DNA of 15,817 nucleotides from assembly GCA_015222555.1 (NCBI GenBank), contig JADFVM010000309.1, forward strand, positions 1 through 15,817, given 5' to 3'. This stretch comes from Pseudomonadota bacterium. Lineage in GTDB: Bacteria > Desulfobacterota > JADFVX01. Every line of letters starts with the position of its first letter. Position 1 is the first letter of the stretch. Shown here piece after piece: positions 1 through 6,700 of this stretch. The position numbers and the translations under genes were made by a program. The notes under the pieces were generated by a model. The model was not told where the DNA came from. It made no database searches and saw nothing but the letters and a program-made list of their open reading frames with translations.

Positions 1-82
1 GATGGACAAGGAGTTGAGGTTTGCCATCAGGGAAGGTGGTAGGACAGTTGGCGCCGGTGTTGTAAGCGAGATTATTGAGTAG
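1..82 (+). CDS. tuf: Elongation factor Tu, 3' end only (first tuf copy)
   Basis: The last 26 codons and the TAG stop of an EF-Tu gene. The readable end, MDKELRFAIREGGRTVGAGV followed by VSEIIE, is the classic EF-Tu C-terminus (domain 3 beta-barrel, with the FAIREGGRTVGAG signature). EF-Tu delivers aminoacyl-tRNA to the ribosomal A site as a GTP complex. The 5' part lies outside the window, so the GTPase domain cannot be judged. It runs into rpmG after 50 bp with no terminator hairpin between, so the two are probably cotranscribed. A second tuf starts at 15327, so the genome carries at least two copies flanking this cluster. The family call is very secure. Confidence 0.97.
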   Translation, partial: MDKELRFAIREGGRTVGAGVVSEIIE

Positions 83-132
83 GCAGGTCTTTGTTGTTTG
101 CCGTAGGATTTTAGAAAGGTTAAGAGGATAAT

Positions 133-282
133 ATGAGAGATATAGTCACCTTGGCGTGTGCCGAGTGTAAGCGAAGAAACTATTCAACGACAAAGAACAA
201 GCGAACGACTTCTGATAAGCTGGAATTCAAAAAATATTGTCCTTTCTGTCGTCGTCATGCTGTCCACAGGGAGACCAAATAA
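133..282 (+). CDS. rpmG: 50S ribosomal protein L33 (zinc-binding, four-cysteine form)
   Basis: A 49-residue protein beginning MRDIVTLACAECKRRNYSTT. It has the length and composition of bacterial L33, a small basic protein near the E site of the large subunit. Two CxxC pairs are present (Cys9/Cys12 in CAEC and Cys36/Cys39 in CPFC), so this is the C+ paralogue type predicted to bind one zinc ion, unlike the Cys-free L33 of E. coli. The ATG is preceded by a purine-rich AAGAGG stretch at about 122-127. It sits between tuf and tRNA-Trp, a common arrangement upstream of secE-nusG. Confidence 0.95.
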   Translation: MRDIVTLACAECKRRNYSTTKNKRTTSDKLEFKKYCPFCRRHAVHRETK

Positions 283-303
283 CCGGTTGATAGTATGGAT
301 TAC

Positions 304-379
304 AGGCCAGTAGCTCTAACGGTAGAGCGCCGGTCTCCAAAACCGGATGTTGGGGGTTCAAATCCCTCCTGGCCTGCCA
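304..379 (+). tRNA. trnW: tRNA-Trp (anticodon CCA)
   Basis: A 76-nt cloverleaf. Acceptor strand AGGCCAG (304-310) pairs fully with CTGGCCT (369-375), followed by discriminator G and an encoded CCA (377-379). The D-arm stem is GCTC/GAGC. The anticodon stem CCGGT/ACCGG (330-334/342-346) closes loop CTCCAAA with anticodon CCA at 337-339, which reads UGG. The T-arm contains GGTTCAAATCC. It starts 21 bp after rpmG and is probably processed from a tuf-rpmG-trnW transcript. Placement just before secE is typical of many bacteria. Confidence 0.97.
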
Positions 380-390
380 TTTTTTTATCA

Positions 391-470
391 TAACCCGGAT
401 GAGCCGGATAAATACCTTCACGAAATAATTTTCTGCCAGAAAATCGCAGAATTTTTTTTCTAAGGTACTA
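391..470 (-). repeat. Dispersed two-hairpin repeat element, copy A (inverted)
   Basis: Read on the minus strand this 80-bp stretch aligns without gaps to copies B (1680-1760) and D (15232-15312). It starts TAGTACCTTAG, runs through the hairpin core TTCTGC-GATTTTCTG-GCAGAA, then ATTTCGTGAAGG, and ends in the CCGG-CTCAT-CCGG hairpin and GGGTTA. It is the only copy opposed to the gene direction. Hairpin 1 here has three mismatched pairs, because the left arm has become an A8 run. An outer TACCTT/AAGGTA pairing is perfect in this copy. It fills most of the tRNA-Trp to secE gap. It is non-coding and no known repeat family is recognised. Confidence 0.9.
431..459 (+). terminator. Possible Rho-independent terminator after tRNA-Trp, formed by repeat copy A
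   Basis: On the plus strand the inverted repeat gives stem TTCTGC (431-436)/GCAGAA (446-451) with a 9-nt loop, directly followed by eight T residues (452-459). This is the layout of an intrinsic terminator and would separate tuf-rpmG-trnW from secE-nusG. The stem is short (6 bp) and only half G/C, so termination may be partial or absent. The T8 run is specific to this copy of the repeat. Confidence 0.4.
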
Positions 471-487
471 AATAATAAGAGAATTAG

Positions 488-670
488 ATGAACAAGGCGA
501 TAGACTTTTTAAAAGAAGTTAAGGCGGAACTCAAAAAAGTTACCTGGCCAACGAGAAGTGAGACTATGAGTTCCACCTATCTGGTTTTGGTGATGGTTGT
601 GATTGTTTCTGCCTATCTGGGTGCAGTTGATAGTATTCTAGCTTGGATAATGAAGAGGGTCCTTAATTAA
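488..670 (+). CDS. secE: Preprotein translocase subunit SecE
   Basis: A 60-residue single-span membrane protein of the SecYEG translocon, where SecE clamps SecY. An amphipathic cytoplasmic helix (about 1-17) leads into the family hallmark VTWPTR (18-23). One hydrophobic transmembrane helix follows at about 29-56 (YLVLVMVVIVSAYLGAVDSI). The length fits the minimal single-span SecE form rather than the three-span form of E. coli. The ATG has a modest AAGAGA ribosome site 6-7 nt upstream. Its TAA overlaps the nusG ATG by one base, so translation is probably coupled. Confidence 0.96.
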   Translation: MNKAIDFLKEVKAELKKVTWPTRSETMSSTYLVLVMVVIVSAYLGAVDSILAWIMKRVLN

Positions 671-1212
671 TGGCAAGTGATATGGAAAAGAAGTGGTATG
701 TGGTTCATACTTATTCAGGTTATGAAAATAAGGTAAAGTTGGCTCTTGAAGAAAGGATTCGTTCCCTGGGGAAGGAAGATTTTTTTGGTGAAGTTCTCAT
801 CCCTTCAGAAACGGTTCTTGAAATGAAGAGAGGGGTGAAAACAACTTCATTGCGAAAATTTTATCCTGGTTATATCCTGGTTAATATGGTGCTCAATGAT
901 ACAACCTGGCATATTGTGAAAAGTGCGCCTAAAGTTACTGGTTTTGTCGGAGGTGGTACTCGTCCTGCGCCTGTCCCGCCGGAAGAGGTTGCTCAAATCA
1001 CTCAACAGATGGAAGAGGGCGCTCAAAAACCAAAGCCGAAAGTCAGATTTGAAAAAGGTGAGAGTATCAGGGTTGTTGACGGACCGTTCAACAACTTTAA
1101 CGGCGTTGTTGAAGAGGCACGAGAAGATAAGGGGAAGCTAAAGGTGATGATTAGTGTCTTTGGTAGAGCAACCCCTGTTGAACTTGACTTTATACAGGTC
1201 GAAAAAAATTAA
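670..1212 (+). CDS. nusG: Transcription termination/antitermination factor NusG
   Basis: A 180-residue NusG of standard length. The N-terminal NGN domain (about 8-115) begins KKWYVVHTYSGYENKV and contains the conserved FYPGYILV segment (64-71), which contacts the beta' clamp helices. The C-terminal KOW domain (about 126-160) has the GESIRVVDGPFNNFNG core that binds Rho or ribosomal S10. NusG suppresses pausing and couples transcription to translation. The start overlaps the secE stop (TAATG). An in-frame ATG at 682 (MEKKWYVVH) is an alternative start with little extra support. Confidence 0.97.
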   Translation: MASDMEKKWYVVHTYSGYENKVKLALEERIRSLGKEDFFGEVLIPSETVLEMKRGVKTTSLRKFYPGYILVNMVLNDTTWHIVKSAPKVTGFVGGGTRPAPVPPEEVAQITQQMEEGAQKPKPKVRFEKGESIRVVDGPFNNFNGVVEEAREDKGKLKVMISVFGRATPVELDFIQVEKN

Positions 1213-1226
1213 AGGGTTTTCCCTTT
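1211..1226 (+). other. Short hairpin at the nusG stop codon
   Basis: AAAGGG (1211-1216) and CCCTTT (1221-1226) form a perfect 6-bp stem around a TTTT loop, starting inside the nusG TAA. No T tract follows, so it is not a standard terminator. It lies 11 nt before the rplK AAGGAG ribosome site and could affect rplK translation or mRNA stability. Function is not established. Confidence 0.4.
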
Positions 1227-1251
1227 AGGAAATAGAAAAGGAGTAAATGGT

Positions 1252-1674
1252 ATGGCCAAAAAGGTATCCGGTTTTATTAAGCTGCAAATAGAAGCTGGAA
1301 AGGCAAATCCGGCACCGCCTATCGGGCCCGCGCTGGGTCAGCATGGCGTCAACATCATGGAGTTTTGCAAAGCATATAACGCTGCAACGCAGGGTAAGGC
1401 TGGTATCATCCCCGTTGAGATTACGGTTTATCAGGATAAAAGCTTTACCTTTATCCTGAAATCTCCACCTGTGTCTGACCTCCTTAAAAAGGCGGCAGGT
1501 CTTGCCAAGGGTTCCGGTGAGCCGAACAAGAACAAGGTTGGGCGCGTAACAAGGACTCAAATTAGAGAAATTGCAGAAGTTAAGTTAAATGACAGCAACG
1601 CTTTTGATGTTGAAGCGATGTGTAAGAGTATTGAAGGTTCCATGAGAAGCATGGGGTTAGAAATAGCCGACTAA
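1252..1674 (+). CDS. rplK: 50S ribosomal protein L11
   Basis: A 140-residue L11, part of the GTPase-associated centre at the base of the L7/L12 stalk, which binds 23S helices 43-44. The N-terminal domain carries the proline-rich segment PPIGPALGQ (22-30), known in this family as part of the thiostrepton binding site. The C-terminal RNA-binding domain follows after about residue 73. The ATG is preceded by AAGGAG at 1238-1243. The next gene is rplA, as in nearly all bacteria, but here a 103-bp gap filled by repeat copy B separates the two. Confidence 0.97.
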   Translation: MAKKVSGFIKLQIEAGKANPAPPIGPALGQHGVNIMEFCKAYNAATQGKAGIIPVEITVYQDKSFTFILKSPPVSDLLKKAAGLAKGSGEPNKNKVGRVTRTQIREIAEVKLNDSNAFDVEAMCKSIEGSMRSMGLEIAD

Positions 1675-1679
1675 AGTAT

Positions 1680-1760
1680 TAGTAACTTAGAAATAATATT
1701 CTGCGATTTTCTGGCAGAATATTATTTCGTGAAGGCACTTATCCGGTTCATCCGGGTTAG
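1680..1760 (+). repeat. Dispersed two-hairpin repeat element, copy B (best-paired copy)
   Basis: An 81-bp full-length copy in the rplK-rplA gap, starting 5 bp after the rplK stop. Hairpin 1 is perfect: left arm GAAATAATATTCTGC (1690-1704), right arm GCAGAATATTATTTC (1714-1728), 15 bp around the loop GATTTTCTG. Hairpin 2 pairs ATCCGG (1741-1746) with CCGGGT (1752-1757), with one T-G pair, around loop TTCAT. The element ends GGGTTAG, and the rplA ribosome site (AGAGG, 1764-1768) follows within 4 bases. No T tract follows either hairpin in this direction, so it is not an obvious terminator. Confidence 0.93.
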
Positions 1761-1777
1761 GAGAGAGGAAAGAAGTT

Positions 1778-2473
1778 ATGGCCATGAGCGGTAAAAGATA
1801 TCTGAAAAACCAGGAAAAAGTTGAAGCTTTGAAGAAGTACTCTATTGATGATGCGATTGAGTTGCTTGAATCGATGGAAAGACCGAAGTTTGATGAAACA
1901 GTAGACTTGGCAGTGAACCTTGGTGTAGATCCAAAACATGCTGATCAAATGGTGAGAGGCGCTGTTGTGTTGCCGCAAGGCTTGGGTAAGGACGTGCGGG
2001 TTATCGTTTTCGCTAAAGGTGAAAAGGAAAAGGAAGCACTTGATGCAGGAGCCGATGCCTGTGGGGCTGATGATCTGATTGAGAAGATTCAGGGTGGGTG
2101 GCTTGAGTTTGACAGCGTTATTGCAACGCCGGATATGATGGGCACTGTGAGCAAGCTGGGTAAGGTTTTGGGGCCCAGAGGGCTGATGCCAAATCCAAAA
2201 GTCGGTACGGTGACCTTTGAAGTGGGGAAGGCTGTCAAAGAGGCTAAGTCAGGTAAGGTAGAATTCAGGGCTGAAAAAGAGGGTATTGTCCATGCCTCAG
2301 TTGGTAAAATATCCTTTGGCAAAGAAAAGCTTCTCGAAAATGCAAAAGCCTTAATGGACGCACTTATCAAAGCAAAGCCCGAAGCCAGTAAAGGTACTTA
2401 TCTGAGGGGAATTACCCTGTCAACTACGATGGGCCCGGGAATTAAGGTGGAGCCCTCGAGCGTAAAGCTCTAG
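1778..2473 (+). CDS. rplA: 50S ribosomal protein L1
   Basis: A 231-residue L1, close to the usual 225-235. L1 forms the mobile L1 stalk that moves deacylated tRNA out of the E site. In other bacteria it also represses its own operon by binding its mRNA. Family segments seen are VRGAVVLPQGLGKDVRVIVF, LGPRGLMPNPKVGTVT and the C-terminal TMGPGIKVEP. The chosen ATG lies 9 nt after GAGG (1765-1768); a second ATG two codons later (MSGKRY) is possible. The ribosome site immediately follows repeat copy B, so local mRNA structure could influence initiation (inference). Confidence 0.97.
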   Translation: MAMSGKRYLKNQEKVEALKKYSIDDAIELLESMERPKFDETVDLAVNLGVDPKHADQMVRGAVVLPQGLGKDVRVIVFAKGEKEKEALDAGADACGADDLIEKIQGGWLEFDSVIATPDMMGTVSKLGKVLGPRGLMPNPKVGTVTFEVGKAVKEAKSGKVEFRAEKEGIVHASVGKISFGKEKLLENAKALMDALIKAKPEASKGTYLRGITLSTTMGPGIKVEPSSVKL

Positions 2474-2525
2474 CTATATTCTGCAAACTGCAGATGGCTG
2501 ATCCAGAAAAAATAAGTTTAGATAT

Positions 2526-2553
2526 CTTTAGTGCCGGCAGTTGCCGGCTAAAG
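2526..2553 (+). other. GC-rich stem-loop in the rplA-rplJ gap
   Basis: CTTTA (2526-2530) and GCCGGC (2533-2538) pair with GCCGGC (2543-2548) and TAAAG (2549-2553), with a 2-nt bulge GT and loop AGTT. It is a stable hairpin, but the downstream sequence is A-rich rather than T-rich, so it is not a textbook intrinsic terminator on either strand. It could be an RNA processing or 3'-protecting structure between the L11-L1 and L10-L12 parts of the transcript (inference). Confidence 0.5.
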
Positions 2554-2579
2554 TAAATTAAAAATCACCAATAACCACA

Positions 2580-2675
2580 GTCAGAGACAGCAGGTTTACC
2601 GACAGGTATTTAATTGGCACTGAAGCTGGCCTGCCGAGACGAGAGAGTGCAGTTTTTATAACCTTTCACTCTTCC
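2580..2675 (+). promoter_or_regulatory. L10-type ribosomal protein leader (rplJL autoregulatory RNA)
   Basis: The 244-bp gap before rplJ contains the conserved halves of the bacterial L10 leader: GACAGCAGG (2586-2594) and CCTGCCGAGA (2630-2639). GCAGG pairs with CCTGC, and the flanking purines fit the GA-rich kink-turn bound by the L10-(L12) complex in this leader family. An inner stem TACC/GGTA (2597-2600/2605-2608) and a downstream stem AGAGTG/CACTCT (2644-2649/2667-2672) are also seen. Known role: excess L10-L12 binds the leader and represses rplJL. Boundaries are approximate and the exact fold was not computed. Confidence 0.75.
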
Positions 2676-2717
2676 TGGCGTTGTGCATAAGGTGGAGAGA
2701 AAGGAGGGGAGAAGATA

Positions 2718-3233
2718 TTGAGACCAGAAAAGCAAGCAGAAGTAGAAAGGCTTAAGGATAGTTTCTCCAGGGCTAAGTCGACAGTTTTAACTGATTACTG
2801 TGGCTTAACCGTGGCTGAAATGAATGAAATCCGTGGAAAACTGAGAGAGGCTTCGGTTGAGTTGAGAGTCACCAAAAATACCCTGGCAAAGATAGCTATC
2901 AAGGGAACTGACTCGGAGTCACTGACAGATATCCTTGCGGGGCCTATTGCCATCGCGTTCAGCTATGATGATCCTGTAGCGGGTGCCAAGGTTTTAACGG
3001 AGTTGACAAAAACACATGACGATCTTGAGATTAAGGGTGGTATGCTGGGGGACAAGGTCCTTTCAACCAGTGATATTGAAGAACTTTCGAAGCTGCCTTC
3101 TAAAGAGATATTGCTATCACAGCTCTTGAGTGTCATGAACGGGCCTATGACCGGTTTTGTCAACGTTCTTGTCGGTAATCAGAGAAAACTCGTTCAGGTC
3201 CTTGCTGCAATTAATGAAAAAAAAGATAATTAA
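2718..3233 (+). CDS. rplJ: 50S ribosomal protein L10
   Basis: A 171-residue L10 (P0-like), the scaffold that anchors L7/L12 dimers to the ribosome. The N-terminal rRNA-binding domain runs from MRPEKQAEVERLKDSF through LREASVELRVTKNTLAKIAI. The C-terminal helix (after GPMTGFVNVLVGNQRKLVQV) is the L7/L12 docking segment. The start is TTG at 2718, 10 nt after AGGAGG (2702-2707). No in-frame ATG is available before residue 30, which would remove conserved sequence. It is followed by rplL after 27 bp. Confidence 0.95.
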   Translation: MRPEKQAEVERLKDSFSRAKSTVLTDYCGLTVAEMNEIRGKLREASVELRVTKNTLAKIAIKGTDSESLTDILAGPIAIAFSYDDPVAGAKVLTELTKTHDDLEIKGGMLGDKVLSTSDIEELSKLPSKEILLSQLLSVMNGPMTGFVNVLVGNQRKLVQVLAAINEKKDN

Positions 3234-3260
3234 ATATACGTTTTATACGGAGGAAAGAAA

Positions 3261-3638
3261 ATGGCTGTAAAAAAGGAAGAGGTAGTTAAATATCTAGAGG
3301 GAGTGTCTGTTCTCGAGCTCTCTGAACTCGTGAAAGAACTTGAAGAAAAATTCGGTGTTTCTGCCGCTGCGCCTGTTGCTGCTGCTGTCGCTGCGTCCGG
3401 TGGCGGTGAAGCTGCTGTTGCAGAGAAGACAGAGTTTTCTGTTGTACTCACTGCTGTAGGCGACAAGAAGATCCAGGTTATTAAAGCGGTCAGAGAGGTT
3501 ACCGGCCTTGGTCTCAAAGAGGCAAAAGATCTTGTTGATGGTGCACCTAAGCCAGTAAAAGAGGGTGTTTCAAAAGAAGAAGCCGAAGAGTTAAAGGCAA
3601 AGCTCGAAGAACAAGGCGCGACTGTTGAATTAAAGTAA
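3261..3638 (+). CDS. rplL: 50S ribosomal protein L7/L12
   Basis: A 125-residue stalk protein. The N-terminal dimerisation domain is about 1-33. A flexible Ala/Gly-rich hinge (about 34-55, SAAAPVAAAVAASGGGEAAV) is built mostly of GCT/GCG/GTT-type codons. The C-terminal factor-binding domain is 56-125 and has KIQVIKAVREVTGLGLKEAK and the ending GATVELK. It recruits EF-Tu, EF-G, IF2 and RF3. The ribosome site GGAGG lies at 3249-3253. It is present in multiple copies per ribosome, consistent with the attenuator placed immediately after the gene. Confidence 0.97.
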   Translation: MAVKKEEVVKYLEGVSVLELSELVKELEEKFGVSAAAPVAAAVAASGGGEAAVAEKTEFSVVLTAVGDKKIQVIKAVREVTGLGLKEAKDLVDGAPKPVKEGVSKEEAEELKAKLEEQGATVELK

Positions 3639-3662
3639 CTTGTTGAATTTTTTTGTTTTTCC

Positions 3663-3701
3663 GTGGAGCCCCCTATATTGAAAAAGGGGGCTCCACTTTT
3701 T
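3663..3701 (+). terminator. Intrinsic terminator/attenuator between rplL and rpoB
   Basis: A perfect 12-bp G/C-rich stem, GTGGAGCCCCCT (3663-3674) with AGGGGGCTCCAC (3685-3696), has a 10-nt loop and is followed by TTTTT (3697-3701). It starts 24 bp after the rplL stop. In E. coli a partial terminator at the same place lets a minority of polymerases into rpoBC, and the same role is likely here. No convincing promoter follows before rpoB, so read-through probably drives rpoBC (inference). Confidence 0.9.
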
Positions 3702-3764
3702 AAGCCGAGCCGTTAATTTACGTAGAGATTTTTATAATTAGCCACATAATTTCGAGGAGGAAAG

Positions 3765-6700
3765 ATGACCTCTCGTTGTAAAAGAATTAGAAAAGACTTT
3801 TCCAAAATACCTTCCATTGTTGAACTTCCGAACCTTATAGCGACTCAGAAAAGATCATATGAAAGATTTCTTCAGTCTAAGGTGGATCCAGAAGCCAGAG
3901 AAGAAATGGGGCTGCAGGGAGCGTTCAAAAGTGTATTCCCTATTTATGATTTTAATAAAACGTCTTCGCTGGAATTTGTTTCCTATAAAATAGGAAAACC
4001 AAGTTATGATGTGAGTGAATGCATCCAGAAGGGTATGACCTTTGCCGCACCCCTTAAGGTGAAGATACGGCTTGTTGTTTGGGACGTGAGCGATGAAGGG
4101 AAAAGTATTCGCGATGTTAAAGAGCAGGAAGTTTATTTTGGTGAAATCCCTTTGATGACAGAGAAGGGGACATTTATTATTAATGGCACGGAGAGGGTAA
4201 TTGTCAGCCAGTTACATCGATCTCCCGGCGTATTTTTTGACAGTGATAAAGGGAAAACACATTCCAGTGGAAAGGTGCTTTATTCCGCAAGAATAATTCC
4301 TTACAGAGGTTCCTGGCTTGATTTGGAATTTGATCCTAAGGATATTCTTCATGTCAGGATAGATAGAAGACGCAAACTCCCTGCAACTGTATTGCTTCGT
4401 TCTCTTGGCTATACAGCAGAGGAACTTCTCAATATCTACTATAAAACAGAATTTATACAGATAAAGAAAGAGGGACTTTTTAAACAAATGGATCCCGATA
4501 TGCTCAGGGGTCAAAGAGCGATTGCTGATGTTGTGGATCCAAAGTCAGGGGAAATTCTCGTTAAAAAAGGCAGGAAATATACAAGGGGCGGCATTAAAAA
4601 GCTTGTGGCAGCTGGAATGAAAATTATCCCTGTTGAGCTTGAAGAGATTATTGGCAGATTCGTCTCAAGAGATATCGTAGACACCAAAACCGGTGAGGTT
4701 ATTCTTGAGTGTAACGCGGAATTGACTGAGGGCAAGTTCGATGAGTTAAAAAAGTGCGGCATTGAAGAGTTTGGATTGCTATTCATGGATCCCTTCACTG
4801 TCGGTACCTATCTCAGAGATACGCTCATGATGGACAACATAAGTAGTTGTGATGATGCGGTTATAGAGATATACAGACGTTTGCGCCCAGGCGAGCCCCC
4901 CACGATGGAGGCGGCAAAGATTCTATTTGAAAATCTCTTTTTCAACTCGGAAAGATATGACCTCTCAGAAGTGGGTAGGTTGAAGTTTAATCATAAATTC
5001 CAGGCAGAAACACCTCGTGAAGTCAGAACGCTGACTAAAGAGGATATCGTTGAGACTGTACGTTATCTCATAGATCTGAAAAATGGTATTGGCGAGGTTG
5101 ATGATATTGATCATCTCGGAAACAGACGTGTCCGGGCAGTGGGTGAACTCATTGAGAATCAATATCGAATTGGTCTCGTCAGAATGGAAAGAATTATTAA
5201 AGAAAGAATGAGTATTCAGGGGCCGGAAACCTTAATGCCCCATGACTTTGTTAATGCAAAGCCGGTTTCTGCTGTAATTAAGGAGTTCTTTGGCAGCAGT
5301 CAACTTTCACAATTTATGGATCAGACCAATCCCTTATCTGAAATTACACACAAAAGAAGGGTCAGTGCCTTGGGTCCAGGTGGTCTTACTAGAGAACGGG
5401 CTGGTTTCGAGGTGAGGGATGTCCATACGACTCACTATGGAAGAATCTGTCCGATTGAAACGCCTGAAGGGCCAAATATTGGTCTCATTGCATCACTGAG
5501 TACCTATGCCAGGGTAAACAAATTAGGCTTTTTGGAGACACCCTATAGAGTCGTCAAAGGGGCTGTTGTTTCCGATGAAGTGAGGTATATGTCTGCTCTT
5601 GAAGAGGAAGGGCAAGTCATTGCGCAGGCAAGTGCACCGCTGGATAAAAAGGGCCGATTTGTGAATGACCTGGTTTCAGCAAGAATTGGCGGCGACTTCG
5701 CCATGGTAAGGCCAGAAGAGGTTGGCTTCATGGATGTATCGCCAAAGCAGTTGGTGAGTGTGGCGGCATCTCTCATTCCGTTCTTGGAAAATGATGATGC
5801 CAACAGAGCGCTTATGGGTTCTAATATGCAGAGGCAGGCCGTTCCGCTTCTGAAGGCACAGGCCCCACTTGTAGGGACCGGTATGGAAGGTGTTGTCGCC
5901 GAAGATTCAGGTGTTACCGTTGTTGCAAAAAATGACGGTGTCGTTGAGTCTGTTGACTCTACAAGAATTGTGGTGAAAATTACGGGTGATGAAAGTGATA
6001 AAGGTGCCGGTGTTGACATATATAGTATTATTAAGTTCCAGCGATCCAATCAGAACACCTGTGTTAATATGAGACCTATTGTGGGAGTTGGCGACAATGT
6101 GAAAAGGGGAGAGGTCATTGCAGACGGGCCGTCCACTGAGGAAGGTGAACTTGCCCTTGGAAAGAATGTGGTTGTCGCCTTTATGCCCTGGAATGGTTAT
6201 AATTTTGAGGACTCCATCCTCATCAGTGAAAAAGTGCTCGTTGATGATGTTTACACATCCGTTCATATTGAGCAGTTTGAATGTGTTTGCAGGGATACCA
6301 AGCTGGGTAAGGAGGAGATTACCAGAGACATCCCAAACCTTGGAGAGGAACAGCTAAAAGACCTCGATGAAAGTGGTATTATTCGAATCGGTGCTGAAGT
6401 CAGACCTAATGATATCCTTGTTGGTAAGATAACGCCTAAAGGCGAAACTCAGCTCACACCGGAAGAGAAGCTTCTGAGAGCCATCTTTGGTGAAAAGGCC
6501 GGTGATGTTAAAGATACATCCCAGAGAGTTCCTCCCGGTGTTGAAGGTACAGTAATCGATGCCAAGGTTTTTTCCCGAAGAGGTGTGGAAAAGGATGAAC
6601 GAGCACAGTATCTGGAGGATGAAACCGAAGCAAAGTTTATAAAGGACCAGGAAGATGAATTAAGAATTATTCAAACTGGTATTTATGACAAAGTTAAAAG

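Noticed and set aside
227..421. Minus-strand open frame across rpmG, tRNA-Trp and the repeat
   Set aside because: It covers a tRNA gene and part of rpmG and the repeat; part of its peptide is the reverse reading of the tRNA. It is not a gene.
1740..1760. Similarity of the TTATCCGG...CATCCGG end to E. coli REP sequences
   Set aside because: The E. coli unit has an inner GGCGT/ACGCC hairpin that is absent here, and the large A/T-rich hairpin 1 has no counterpart. The match is limited to short CCGG-containing words.
2480..2494. TCTGC-AAACT-GCAGA hairpin after rplA, resembling the repeat's hairpin core
   Set aside because: Only about nine bases resemble the element and neither the spacer TTTCGTGAAGG nor the CCGG hairpin is present, so a relic copy cannot be supported.
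3733..3738. Perfect TATAAT before rpoB, suggesting an rpoB promoter
   Set aside because: No -35-like hexamer lies 15-18 bp upstream (sequence there is around CCGTTAATT) and the area is A/T-rich, so a chance match is likely.
5280..5400. Possible rifampicin-resistance signature in RpoB (Thr for E. coli Asn518)
   Set aside because: The main determinant positions (the Asp, His and Ser equivalent to E. coli 516, 526 and 531) are wild type, and Thr at 518 may simply be lineage variation.
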